Made by a program: the position numbers and the translations under genes. From NCBI GenBank assembly GCA_002320605.1, contig DCKG01000015.1, positions 212,968 through 276,967 on the forward strand: a DNA stretch of 64,000 nt, in the 5' to 3' direction. Below, piece after piece: positions 17,747 through 26,881 of this stretch (within the stretch, counting starts at the first letter, position 1; each line of letters starts with the position of its first letter). Below the pieces are notes generated by a model. The model saw only the letters and a list, made by a program, of their open reading frames with translations, searched no databases and was not told the origin of the DNA. This stretch comes from Bacteroidales bacterium UBA1680 (GTDB lineage Bacteria; Bacteroidota; Bacteroidia; Bacteroidales; UBA932).

Positions 17747-17761
17747 AGGTTAAACTAAATA

Positions 17762-19083
17762 CACTAGTGTCCGGAGAAAATTTCTCCGATAAGGTTTTAA
17801 CTGTTTAACTTCAATAACTTACAAGGCTCAGAAAATTTTTCGATTAGAACTTCGGTAACTTTGCGGTAGGCATCAAGACGCCATCCGCAAGCCATGAACA
17901 AAGGAAAAACAATCTTCGCTCAGATTATGTCTCTCTTCAACGAATACGAGTTCAAGAAGTGTGTCGACCGCTACAAGGGTGACCGGCACGCTATCAAGTT
18001 CAATTGCCGTGACCAGTTCATGGTGATGAGCTTTGCTCAGTTCACCGACAGAGCTGGTCTGAGAGATATTGAGACTACACTTAACCTCTGCGGAGACCTC
18101 TATCGTTCTGGGCTCAAGGTAATGCCCCGATCCACGCTTGCGGAGGCCAACGAGAAGAAGGACTGGCGTATCTATCAAGACTTTGCGATGACTCTGGTGA
18201 AGGAAGCCACGGCGCTTTACAAAGATGAAAAGCTGCGGATTGGTCTTGATGAGATGATATATGCGTTCGACAGCAGTACCATTGAACTGTGTCTGAAGTT
18301 GTGTCCCTGGGCTGAGTTCCACCATGGCAAGGGAGCTTTCAAGATGCATGCGCTGATGGACCTGAGAGGCTCGATTCCTACCTTTGTTCTGCTCACGCCG
18401 GGTAAGGTTAATGATGCCAAGGTGATGAATAAGATCCCTGTCGAATCGGGTGCTTTCTACTTGATGGACAAGGGATACGTCGCCTTCGAGAAGCTTTACA
18501 AGTACTTCCAGCAGAAGGGAGCGCACTTCGTTACGCGGGCCAAAGACAATATGTCCTATGAAGTCCTTGAGTCCAGGCCGGTTGACAAAGGTTCTGGCGT
18601 TCTTTCCGACGAGACCATCAGACTTACCGGATATTACTCGACCAGAAAGTATCCCGATACGCTGAGACTTGTTGTGTATGAGGACTTTGAGACCGGGAAG
18701 GTCTATCGCTTTCTGACCAACAACTTTGCGATTGAAGACCCGCTGACCATCGCGGAACTGTACCGCGAGCGCTGGCAGATCGAACTGTTCTTCAAGTGGA
18801 TAAAGCAGCATCTGCACATCAAGACCTTCTATGGAACCACCAAGAACGCGGTCTACACGCAGATCTGGATAGCCGTTTGCGACTATCTTCTGCTCATCAT
18901 TGCGAAGAAGCGGTATGGTCTGGTTCCAAGTCTTCATTCTATCTCTAACTCAATCGGACAGGTCCTCTTTCAGAGGGCTGACATCCGTGAACTTTATAAT
19001 CAGCCGATAGGTCCCGTAATTGTTCCGGAGGCGGGCTCTGTCGAGCAACTTACGTTATGGTAAAATTTCTCCGGACAGCAGTG
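17762..19083 (+). mobile_element. Complete IS4-family insertion sequence with 7-bp target duplication
   Basis: 1,322 bp. The ends are imperfect inverted repeats: left CACTAGTGTCCGGAGAAA, right (inverted) CACTGCTGTCCGGAGAAA. The left end carries a subterminal palindrome, CGGAGAAAATTTCTCCG. CTAAATA flanks both sides (17755-17761 and 19084-19090) as a target-site duplication. One intact transposase fills the element. It landed between the licD and glycosyltransferase genes without breaking either. Intact ends and duplication point to a recent insertion. Confidence 0.88.
17894..19063 (+). CDS. IS4-family DDE transposase
   Basis: 389 residues with the DDE catalytic positions visible: FDSSTIEL (first Asp), YLMDKGYVAF (second Asp) and the IS4 signature YRERWQIELFFKWIK. 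The signature matches Y-x2-R-x3-E-x6-K exactly and supplies the catalytic Glu. An N-terminal DUF4372-like region precedes the RNase-H-like core, and the insertion domain sits between the second Asp and the Glu as usual for the family. The reading frame is undamaged, so the element may be active. Confidence 0.92.
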   Translation: MNKGKTIFAQIMSLFNEYEFKKCVDRYKGDRHAIKFNCRDQFMVMSFAQFTDRAGLRDIETTLNLCGDLYRSGLKVMPRSTLAEANEKKDWRIYQDFAMTLVKEATALYKDEKLRIGLDEMIYAFDSSTIELCLKLCPWAEFHHGKGAFKMHALMDLRGSIPTFVLLTPGKVNDAKVMNKIPVESGAFYLMDKGYVAFEKLYKYFQQKGAHFVTRAKDNMSYEVLESRPVDKGSGVLSDETIRLTGYYSTRKYPDTLRLVVYEDFETGKVYRFLTNNFAIEDPLTIAELYRERWQIELFFKWIKQHLHIKTFYGTTKNAVYTQIWIAVCDYLLLIIAKKRYGLVPSLHSISNSIGQVLFQRADIRELYNQPIGPVIVPEAGSVEQLTLW

Positions 19084-19091
19084 CTAAATAA

Positions 19092-19886
19092 TTACTTAGA
19101 AAATGCCATATAGTCATGGTGAGTTACCTGTTTTTCTTTAGGAGGTAATTGCATGTAATCCCCATAGAGAGCACGCAAATATGAGTCATACCCAATTGGG
19201 CCTTGAAAAATTCTATTTTCGAAAGGCATATCAATTGATGAAGCTAAGTCGCTGACAGGGTGTACTTCCTTCTTGCCGTAACCCCAAACAACGCATCCAC
19301 ATAGCGATGAACTTGTCCCTTGATATTTTGTCGCATTATTAATGGTCCATCTGTTAAGTGTGCTAATAGAAAATAATTTGAGAAATGCATGAAGCACCTT
19401 AGCAGAAAGTCGGATAAGCCAGCCATGACGTGGGAAATTAGACTTTTTGAATGAGTATAATTTGTAGATTCTCTTGGCTTTCATGAAAAGTTTATCTCGA
19501 TCTTTTTGGTTTTCGGGAATAGTCTCAATAGGAAACACATCAATATTAATTCCCATTTTCCAAGGTGTTGTCATGTTCTCGATAAGGACAGTGGAAGTGT
19601 CTTCAACTTTAGCAAAAGGGAAGGGGTAATGCATGTTTAACTCAGGTGCAAGCACACAATATTTCCCCTTTGTGCCAAAATCATGGACAAACTTATTATA
19701 ATCCTTGCGCAACATCATGATATCAATGTCATCATCCCATGGAATATATCCTTTATGACGCACTGCCCCAATAAGGGTACCACCACCGATAAAATATCTT
19801 ATGTTGTTTTCCTTGCAAAAAGTGTCAACGCTCGAGAGTATATCCATCTGGATCTCTTTTACGGTATTTGTATCTAATTTATTCAT
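19092..19886 (-). CDS. LicD-family nucleotidyltransferase-fold transferase
   Basis: About 264 residues from ATG 19886; a TTG two codons upstream is also possible. The LicD core is clear: NIRYFIGGGTLIGAVRHKGYIPWDDDIDIMML, with the DDDID metal-binding acidic cluster, followed by NIDVFPIETIP. LicD proteins transfer phosphocholine or other phospho-polyols from CDP donors to surface glycans. Here the donor could come from the IspD-like cytidylyltransferases in the same locus; this partnership is inferred. An IS4 copy sits 9 bp after its stop. Confidence 0.85.
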   Translation of the reverse strand: MNKLDTNTVKEIQMDILSSVDTFCKENNIRYFIGGGTLIGAVRHKGYIPWDDDIDIMMLRKDYNKFVHDFGTKGKYCVLAPELNMHYPFPFAKVEDTSTVLIENMTTPWKMGINIDVFPIETIPENQKDRDKLFMKAKRIYKLYSFKKSNFPRHGWLIRLSAKVLHAFLKLFSISTLNRWTINNATKYQGTSSSLCGCVVWGYGKKEVHPVSDLASSIDMPFENRIFQGPIGYDSYLRALYGDYMQLPPKEKQVTHHDYMAFSK

Positions 19887-19894
19887 TGCCAAAC

Positions 19895-20600
19895 TTATTT
19901 AATCAGCTGTCTATTTTGAACTATAAACTTAAAATATTCAAGGTCAACTGCTGTTGTAATTTTCCTGTTACATTCTTCTCCCGGAATCAAGTGAATTTTA
20001 AACCCATTATCAAAAGCAAGTTGCGTGCTACCATGGCAATTTGCTAAGGCTTCTGATGTCATTCCCAAGTGAATATCATAAAATTTATGGAAAACAAATG
20101 CTTCTGGGCTTTGCCCTAAAAAAGGAAGTCACGTTCTGGTACTGAATCGATATTGATTTTATCGGGGCTTTCATAAACAGTGTCCTTGATTGGAATTATC
20201 GGTAGGGCGCCATCGTAACCATTTACGGATAGTGTTACGGATTTAATCAGCGCACTAGATGCCAAAGGTCTTGCAGATTCAGTTATCACAACTATATCAT
20301 TATCTGTAGGATTTAGTGTGTCTTTGATTGTATTCAAAGAGTTAAAAACTGATTCTTCTCTGGAAGTGCCCGCATTGGAAAACAATATCCTTTTATCATT
20401 CAAAGGGTTAGTGAATGATTTGACATATTCTTTCCATTCATCAGATAGACAGATAATAATTTTATCTATTATCTTTATGGAAAGATAGATTCTAAGGCAA
20501 ACATAAAAAGAGGCCTTCCTGAAATCTCAATATATTGTTTGGGTCTGTCTTCACCGACTCTTGAACCGACCCCTCCACTTAGTAAAACTGCGTAATTCAT
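19895..20600 (-). pseudogene. Second IspD/TarI-like cytidylyltransferase, two frameshifts
   Basis: ATG 20600 starts MNYAVLLSGGVGSRVGEDRPKQ and runs to about residue 43, where the frame breaks. The next piece (20403-20116) covers ILFSNAGTSREESVFNSL to VPERDFLF. It then breaks again at a run of six Ts near 20120 and resumes as GQSPEAFVFHKFYDIHLGM to the stop at 19895. Put together it is a full paralogue of the intact gene at 11819. The intact copy may have replaced its function. It directly precedes licD, so the ancestral operon was a cytidylyltransferase followed by licD. Confidence 0.8.
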
Positions 20601-21406
20601 TTGAATATTAATATATTATAGTTTATTAAAACTTATTAGGTTTTCCTATCGGAAACAAAAGGTTTACTTAGACAATGAAAAAGCAATCAAAGATTATCTT
20701 CTAACAGTCTAGTACTACATTGTCAATATCAATTGCCGTAGCTGGCACCCCCTTACAGCCGTCGATCGTCAAACAATGTGATAAATTCTAATTATTCCCT
20801 ATCATTTTTTTTGATTCATCTACATCTGGTTAATATAATTGTCTAATCTCTTTGCAGCATCGGGATATGGATACCATTCTTCAAATTCAGATAAAGATGC
20901 CTCAATATAGAGTTCAACAAAACAAATCCTCCTAGTCCTGCACTGGCACATAAAAAGCTTAAAGCCAAGCAGTTATAAGGGTATCCCTGAAAGAATGGGA
21001 CATTGCCCAAGCCTGAATACATCACATATATAATTTTAGGGCGACATAGCACCTTGCCACAGCACCTCGCCACCCTAACAACTTCTTCCAAAGTTAGTAA
21101 ATATTTTGTAGAATTTGTTGAATTAGACTACAATGTTGGAATTGGTTTCAACCCGCTTGTGGCCATGAGCAGGTAATAAATGTATTTAGCAGCAAAAAAG
21201 GGTGACTGAAGACCTTTCGCAGGTGTTCCGTGACAAGTGAGCTTAAAACAGCTAATCACGCTCATAGGAAATCAGATTAGAAGAACGAAGGTAGTCCAGG
21301 ACAACCGAAAGATAGCCTCCTTCGTTGAACAGTCTTGCCTTTCTTGGAGTCCAGATTTTAAAGTCTGATTCGTGATACCAATTAGCTGAGTTCACTAATG
21401 TGTACC
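20601..21406 (-). other. Decayed coding region of unknown identity
   Basis: No intact gene in about 800 bp. On the minus strand two protein-like scraps are seen. One (about 21254-21405) reads GYTLVNSANWYHESDFKIW and on to LNEGG-like GYLSVVLDYLRSSNLI. The other (about 20825-20890) reads FEEWYPYPDAAKRLDNYI before a stop. Several stops and frame changes separate them. They may be pieces of former glycan genes between the licD operon and the defence island. I do not recognise a family. Confidence 0.4.
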
Positions 21407-22090
21407 CTATCTGATTCTTGACAACAACTCACTGAAATTACGAAACACTTCCGCTTCTGTTATTTGAATACTCGCCATAGTCTTTTTGATATCTGACTTT
21501 TCATTATACGGGGCATCTGATTCTGTAAGAATTCTATTTCGAGGAATCATATCTATAATTGAACGACCATGCATTGATAATGTCATCGATTCATTGATAG
21601 AGAAATAATACCCTTTTGAAAGAATCTCAGATATTAAGTCCGTCGGCCCAGAATACCAGTGAAAAACCACGTTTTTAATATCATATTCACAAAGTAATGC
21701 AAAAAGTTCCTTCTCTGCTTTGCGGGAATGAACACTCACAATTTTTCTCTTTCCTTTTAGCGTTGCAAGCACATCCCTAAAAACCGAAATCTGCAAATCT
21801 TTGTTTCCAACACTAGCTTTGGAGAAATCTAATCCGATTTCTCCAATATATGAAGTTTGGTCAATATACTCCCTAAATAGATTGGTCTCAATGATATTAT
21901 CCGCAGCCAGCAAAGGATGCAGTCCTAGTGCCAATCTTATATGCTTAAAAGCCTTGACGAAAGGAATACCTAACCTGAAGTGACTGGGCAAGTTCGTCAT
22001 CCCTATCACAATATCTCCTATTTGTTCTTTCTCTCTGATATATGCCTCAGGCTTGGGCATCATATCAAAGTGACAATGAGTATCTATCAT
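21407..22090 (-). CDS. qatD: QatD: TatD-family metal-dependent nuclease of the Qat defence system
   Basis: A 227-residue TIM-barrel hydrolase with the TatD metal ligands: MIDTHCHFD (HxH), IGEIGLDF (Glu), VSVHSRKAE (His), VFHWYSG (His) and LTESDAPY (Asp). Housekeeping TatD is usually about 260 residues. This shorter form overlaps the QueC-like gene by 4 bp (ATGA), as the fourth gene of qatABCD. In the Qat anti-phage system the TatD-like protein is needed for defence, though the mechanism is not worked out. All metal ligands are present. Confidence 0.88.
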   Translation of the reverse strand: MIDTHCHFDMMPKPEAYIREKEQIGDIVIGMTNLPSHFRLGIPFVKAFKHIRLALGLHPLLAADNIIETNLFREYIDQTSYIGEIGLDFSKASVGNKDLQISVFRDVLATLKGKRKIVSVHSRKAEKELFALLCEYDIKNVVFHWYSGPTDLISEILSKGYYFSINESMTLSMHGRSIIDMIPRNRILTESDAPYNEKSDIKKTMASIQITEAEVFRNFSELLSRIR

Positions 22091-23424
22091 AACCAGCCCA
22101 TATATCTGAGAATAGTTCTATTATTGTCTGCATGTATCATCGCCGCCAATTCGGCTCTTGTTCTGACAACCAGGTCCACATATTCATCCAAGTCATCAAA
22201 GCCAGTCATTCCTGCTATCTTCAATTCCTTTCTTATTTGTTCCCTCGTCAGATTAGTCTTTAGGAAATTCAGCATTGCAAAGAAATCTTCAGCTACCTTT
22301 TCTCCTTTCTTGCCAAACAATGTCACAAATCGATTGCCATATGTGGTCAAGTCACGTTCTCTTATCATTGCGGCCTTTCGATACATACAAGGCATGCAAT
22401 GCCCGCAATGAGTTGCATGGGTATTGTCATACATATGCTGATGCATACCTCTCTTTCCACAGGAATTGGAATGCTCGGCTATGCCCATGAGATAGTCTTT
22501 ATCCGAGCAGTGCTGTACCATTTCACCTTTTGTCATCTTTTCATATGGGTTCTCAACTTGCGTTGTCAACCCCAGCGCTCTTAACACTTCTCTGTATTGT
22601 TTCAAGAAGATAGGGTGAGTTGTCCTGGTACTGCAAGAAGCGCGTCTTGATGGAGACAAGGGAAAGTTCAGCGATACAGAACCGTTCTCTGGCACCACTA
22701 TCTTACAATTTGCATAAGAGGCCACAATAAGTGCAATGGAGAGGAACATCAGCGACCTTGATCTACAGGATAGTTCTGCTGACAACTCTGGTGTAATCAT
22801 CACTGCGGTCATCTCTGCGAACGTCCCACTATATTTCTTCTTGAGCATCTTTTTTAACCTATCCTGATCAGAAAGAGGCCCGCGCATTACACTATCATAA
22901 TGAGATGCTAAGAACAGCTTTCCATTGGGGTTATTTGTCATATAATCAATAGCTCCTATCAGCGAGTCCATCCCACCAGAAAACAAGTTCACCTGCGTGA
23001 TACCGTCAAAATAGTTTGTTTGCTCATATCTACCATATCTCACCTGCGCTGTTCCAACAAAATGGCAATTCCAATAGTCTCCCGTCAAGAAAGACAACAT
23101 GGCATCTATCTGTCCCTCAACAAGTTGAAACAATTCGAATTCGGGCAAGTTAATATCTACGTCTAGCTCACGAGACCATCCGTCAATAGAATAACGATGC
23201 CTGTCAATACCCCTGTCTATGGCATAGACAATTGAAGACAAATACAGAAGACTATACGTAACTGGTAGCACTTTCCCATTGAAATACGATATCGGAGTCA
23301 TCTGTACTACAGCAGCAGTTTGGAAAACACCACCTTTTGTATCCTCTATAGTAATGGGGATAGTAAGCCTTGAGTCGTGCTTGTCCATGCGCCTTGTTCG
23401 ATATGTACCAACCTTAATCTTCAT
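22087..23424 (-). CDS. qatC: QatC: QueC-like PP-loop protein of the Qat defence system
   Basis: 445 residues from ATG 23424; the frame is open further upstream but overlaps qatB and is not protein-like. The ATP-pyrophosphatase PP-loop NLFSGGMDSLIGAID is followed by FLASHYDS. A C-terminal Cys/His cluster, including HCGHCMPCMYRKAAM, matches the zinc site of QueC. Free-standing QueC is about half this length and makes preQ0; the long N-terminus (about 150 residues) is the Qat form. It overlaps qatB by 11 bp and qatD by 4 bp, a tightly coupled operon. Confidence 0.88.
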   Translation of the reverse strand: MKIKVGTYRTRRMDKHDSRLTIPITIEDTKGGVFQTAAVVQMTPISYFNGKVLPVTYSLLYLSSIVYAIDRGIDRHRYSIDGWSRELDVDINLPEFELFQLVEGQIDAMLSFLTGDYWNCHFVGTAQVRYGRYEQTNYFDGITQVNLFSGGMDSLIGAIDYMTNNPNGKLFLASHYDSVMRGPLSDQDRLKKMLKKKYSGTFAEMTAVMITPELSAELSCRSRSLMFLSIALIVASYANCKIVVPENGSVSLNFPLSPSRRASCSTRTTHPIFLKQYREVLRALGLTTQVENPYEKMTKGEMVQHCSDKDYLMGIAEHSNSCGKRGMHQHMYDNTHATHCGHCMPCMYRKAAMIRERDLTTYGNRFVTLFGKKGEKVAEDFFAMLNFLKTNLTREQIRKELKIAGMTGFDDLDEYVDLVVRTRAELAAMIHADNNRTILRYMGWL

Positions 23425-24304
23425 TTCCAGACAAAATATAAATGATTCTGTTAAACTCCTGCTGTATAAAAGCCTTGCCTTCTCTCGTGCTCCAGTCAAT
23501 AGCAGAGGCATCCCATCCTCCTCGGCTCCTCTTAATATCATCCAAAATGAGCTCCTTAATCTCATTCATCGTTTCATTCATGATTTTTGAGCCTCTTTCA
23601 TACTCCAGTTTCTCTTGGAAGTTTTGTGAAAGGTGACTGAAGATATACATTCCAAAGAATTTGTCAAGTAAGTCTTTCACGCCATCCGAAGCTAAGATGT
23701 CTGCCATAGCTGCGTCGAAAGCGTCTATATCTTCTCCTATCGTTTTTCCAAGTTCGTCCATCACGCATTCCAAAGCTTCATTTGCAGCTGTGTTATCCAA
23801 TCCTGCCACTCCTGCTTCAATGTACTCTCTTATCAAATCAAGAACATCTTGGCAACTCTTTCCTTCCAACGTATGAACGCCTTTTCTGCTCAACCAATCA
23901 GAGAGACCGTTCTTGACAATATCACTGATGGCTGAAACCAAGTTCCCGGCTAAAACTACTCCTGCGTGACCAATAGCTCTAGAACCTCCACTACTAACCT
24001 TTCCTATACCGCCAGCAGCTCTGACTAGATTTCTGACGACATGATGGTAGTTTCTCCTAATCTGACTGTCTAATTGACGTTGTCTTTTAGTAATCCGTTC
24101 AGGAGTTGCTGATTTGGATTCTCTCTGATCTTCGTCATTCTCGTTATCATCAGAGTTATCGTTAGTTTCCTCTTCCCCAGCCAATTCCTTGTCCAGTTTG
24201 TCCAATTTCTCTTCTGCACTGGCTATACTTGTCACTGAGGCCGAGGCATTCCCCCAATTAGGCTCACCAACTACAGTTGGCGTATGTCTATGAGATGTTC
24301 CCAT
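23414..24304 (-). CDS. qatB: QatB: accessory protein of the Qat defence system
   Basis: A 296-residue protein. It opens MGTSHRHTPTVVGEPNWG, the short Gly/Ser/Pro/Trp start seen in QatB, then has a highly acidic linker (about 50-85, rich in Asp, Asn and Glu) and a mostly helical C-terminus. No catalytic motif is visible. QatB is required for Qat immunity but has no known activity. Identity rests on gene order (between an ATPase and a QueC-like gene), the N-terminus and size. It begins 3 bp after the qatA stop. Confidence 0.75.
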   Translation of the reverse strand: MGTSHRHTPTVVGEPNWGNASASVTSIASAEEKLDKLDKELAGEEETNDNSDDNENDEDQRESKSATPERITKRQRQLDSQIRRNYHHVVRNLVRAAGGIGKVSSGGSRAIGHAGVVLAGNLVSAISDIVKNGLSDWLSRKGVHTLEGKSCQDVLDLIREYIEAGVAGLDNTAANEALECVMDELGKTIGEDIDAFDAAMADILASDGVKDLLDKFFGMYIFSHLSQNFQEKLEYERGSKIMNETMNEIKELILDDIKRSRGGWDASAIDWSTREGKAFIQQEFNRIIYILSGNED

Positions 24305-24307
24305 ACT

Positions 24308-26203
24308 TTATTGCTTTTGTTTCCCATTATTGCCTTCTATAGTGCGTATCAGCCTGCCATTTGGTTTCAGCAGTTCCTTTAATTTTTTGTCATTACCAAA
24401 CTTTTCCAATATTTCTTTGAACTTATTTCCTAGAGAAAATGGTATGGACGAAACGCTGATTCTTGACAATATTTCCAATAATCGTTGATATGCCCTTTCC
24501 ACATCATTCATTATGCAGAAATAATATACGCTAAATGCGTTTCTGTCCTCTGCCGTCATAAGAAGCTTGGAATCAAGGAGGTCGTAAACTTCTTCCAACT
24601 CATTAGATGCAAGTCCCTTTATTTCTTTCTTACATACATCTTCTCTAATAGTGTCAGAAGATGCATAATAGGCATTATTGAATAAGGATTTTACTCGTGT
24701 TGAAATCAGCGATAGGCCGCTCATTTCATCAACCAAATTATCTCTTGACACCCAGAACAATTCCTTCATATCCACTTCGCTAAACTTTGGATCAGTTGAT
24801 ATGAGCTTCAACAAATCCTGACTGTTCCAATCCTGATAATTACTGATGTCCTTTTTTTGGCCTTCCGCATAAGCCTCTATCTCAAGTAGTTCTTTCGGAA
24901 CACCTTGATTACCCATTACCCAAGCGTTAAGTTGTTTGAACTGGTCAAGGTGTTTCTGTTCTATTAACATTAGTTTAAGCAAAGCGAAACGTGATTTTGA
25001 ATCCGTTATCTTCGATTGTGCCAAAAGGCTGGAACGTATCTCATATGCATTCAGGAAACGTTTTATCAGCCTCGGATTCCATTTCAGTGCATCACCAATG
25101 ATTTTTGAGAAATGCGTAACGAAACCAACCGTTTTGCCAAGATTTTCTGGAATGGAGAACTCCTTTAATGCATTAGTTATATTGTCCCATCCGTAAATAT
25201 CAAACTTGTTTTCCATCGTGAAGTTTGCAAAATCTACCTGTACCTTCTCAAATACTTTCTTATCCAAGAATGATTGGCAGAAAAGTAATGTCACGTATGT
25301 CGCTACTTCTTTAGGACTCATTGCTGGTATTTTATAAGGCAGTTGGATGAACTTCTCCATATAGGCATCACCAATATTCTTGCCTTCTTCCCCCGCAGCG
25401 GCAATAATGTCCTTATACTCGCTCTTGATGGCGTTAGAAACGATAAAACTATCTGCCGCTATCACAAACGCTGTCTTGGGCACATCTAAGAACAATTTGA
25501 TGGCCTCCAGGTTCTCTATGATATGTCATGGCAAGCAGCGGTCAAGGTCGTCAATAAGAACGACTATCTTTCCCTGCTTACTTTTCTTGATTAGGTCTTC
25601 AAAATCCTTCCTGAATTCGCGAACGGCTTCATATTTTTTCTCTTCGTCTTCTACTTTAATTGCATCCTTTAAGAACTGTTCTGCCTTGTCGCCTGTCAAC
25701 ATATTAACCAAATCCCCTTTGTGGTCTTTGAATGCGTCCAGTAATGCTGGAATAATTAGAGATGCCCCTCCCGTGGCCGCTGCAGACGCAATTGGCACAA
25801 CGGTTTTAACAGAGAATTTCAGCACTCGCATCCAGTTTATAGATTCCTTCAATCTCTTAAATGCCTTCTTTAGGGCTTGGTAGTCATCAGAGACCTTATC
25901 ACCAACTTTGGCGAAGAAGCGTTCTTCACTCTCCAGGGCATCCACTATGCCTTGTATCAATGCCATTTTGGCATCGTCGAAACTTTCAAAAGACCAGCCA
26001 TCAAAGTACACCACAACGGTGTCGTCATCCTTTTTAAGCTGCTCTTCAAGAATCTTAAGGATGCTGGATTTACCAGACCCCCAGTTCCCATAGAGTCCTA
26101 CAGTGATCGGAAGATTCTTATCATTTGTCACAACGTGTTTCAATAACGACGCGTGAACGGCATATCCTAAAAGGTCCTGTGTTGTTTCTTTATCTGACCA
26201 CAT
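24308..26203 (-). pseudogene. qatA: QatA: KAP-family P-loop NTPase, interrupted by one in-frame TGA
   Basis: ATG 26203 starts MWSDKETTQDLLGYAVHASL. Walker A is VGLYGNWGSGKSS (about residues 36-47). Two hydrophobic stretches (about 120-145) fit the KAP membrane insertion. Walker B is VVLIDDLDRCLP, and then TGA at 25526-25528 (codon 226). The same frame continues without any gap as HIIENLEAIKLFLDVPKTAF, the usual KAP continuation, to the true stop at 24308. Read through, the protein is 631 residues. A single change from CGA, AGA or GGA explains the stop. TGA is an ordinary stop elsewhere in the window, so recoding by genetic code is unlikely. Confidence 0.85.
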
Positions 26204-26229
26204 ATTTTTATCAACTATTGCTTCCGAAC

Positions 26230-26262
26230 ATTAGTGTCCTGTGGAAAATTTTCCGATTGAAA
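26230..26262 (+). mobile_element. Solo end of an IS4-like element (remnant)
   Basis: ATTAGTGTCCTGTGGAAAAT and the bases after it resemble the left end of the intact IS4 copy at 17762: the TAGTGTCC start, a subterminal palindrome (GGAAAATTTTCC here, GGAGAAAATTTCTCC there) and CGAT next. No transposase or opposite end is nearby. It lies between qatA and the RloB-like gene and supplies sequence up to the RloB-like stop codon. Confidence 0.5.
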
Positions 26263-26266
26263 TGAT

Positions 26267-26881
26267 TTAATTTTTTTTAAGCAGTTCTATAATCTTATGA
26301 ATCTCCGAGTACGCCTTCAAATCCTCTGGTGATTCCTTACAGAGTTGGCACAGCTTTTCGGAATTTGAGATCGCCCGTTCTAAATCTCCATTCTCTGTCA
26401 GGTATTTATAGAGGTTGGTGCGTATGAAATATCGTTTTGTCTTTTCATACCCCGGCATATATTTCTGCAATTCGGGAAGCATTTGGTCGTAACTTTCATA
26501 TCGCCGACAAACCACATTAGGCAAGAAGTGAAGCAAAAACCAAAATTCCGTGCAAGGATTCGTTTCTACGAACATAACCTTTCCGGCATATTTCTTTGCA
26601 GCATATTTCTTCTTTGCTCGCTGATACAATTGCATTTCATATGGAAATTGAAACAGCCTATCCATATCAAACAGGCAGACGATATAATCATATTGCTTGT
26701 TCAAATAAGATTCTACCAGTTTCAGTATATGATTGATGTCGCTGTGCTGCGGAAAATCCGGAGCGACCTTAAAAGGATAATGGCACGCAATCCTCAGAGA
26801 ATCGAAATAGAACCATTCTGTTTCTCCCTCGCCTATGATGGCAATACTTTTTGTTACTGTCCGCCCCATATCGTTAGTCAT
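26267..26881 (-). CDS. RloB/AbiLii-like TOPRIM-type protein
   Basis: 204 residues. SIAIIGEGETEWFYFDSLR gives the TOPRIM-type glutamate. VCLFDMDRLF gives the acidic pair. ETNPCTEFWFLLHF is the E-x-W-x-L-H-F stretch typical of RloB-family nuclease-like proteins. In AbiL-type abortive-infection modules this protein is paired with an ABC-class ATPase, as here (8-bp overlap with the gene before it). A nuclease role upon ATPase sensing is inferred. Its stop codon lies in sequence next to an old IS end, so the C-terminus may have been slightly altered. Confidence 0.75.
   Translation of the reverse strand: MTNDMGRTVTKSIAIIGEGETEWFYFDSLRIACHYPFKVAPDFPQHSDINHILKLVESYLNKQYDYIVCLFDMDRLFQFPYEMQLYQRAKKKYAAKKYAGKVMFVETNPCTEFWFLLHFLPNVVCRRYESYDQMLPELQKYMPGYEKTKRYFIRTNLYKYLTENGDLERAISNSEKLCQLCKESPEDLKAYSEIHKIIELLKKN

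Noticed and set aside
17873..18937. Long open frame on the minus strand inside the IS4 element
   Set aside because: It is fully antisense to the intact transposase, which has all catalytic motifs; the frame has no family look.
22087..23424. QueC-like gene as part of queuosine synthesis
   Set aside because: No other queuosine genes are nearby; it is longer than QueC and overlaps a TatD-like gene and a QatB-like gene in the exact qatABCD order.
25526..25528. TGA read as a sense codon by an alternative genetic code
   Set aside because: TGA is used as a normal terminal stop in the window (for example at the ends of the WecA-like gene and the CE2 esterase), and no other in-frame TGA was seen in intact genes.
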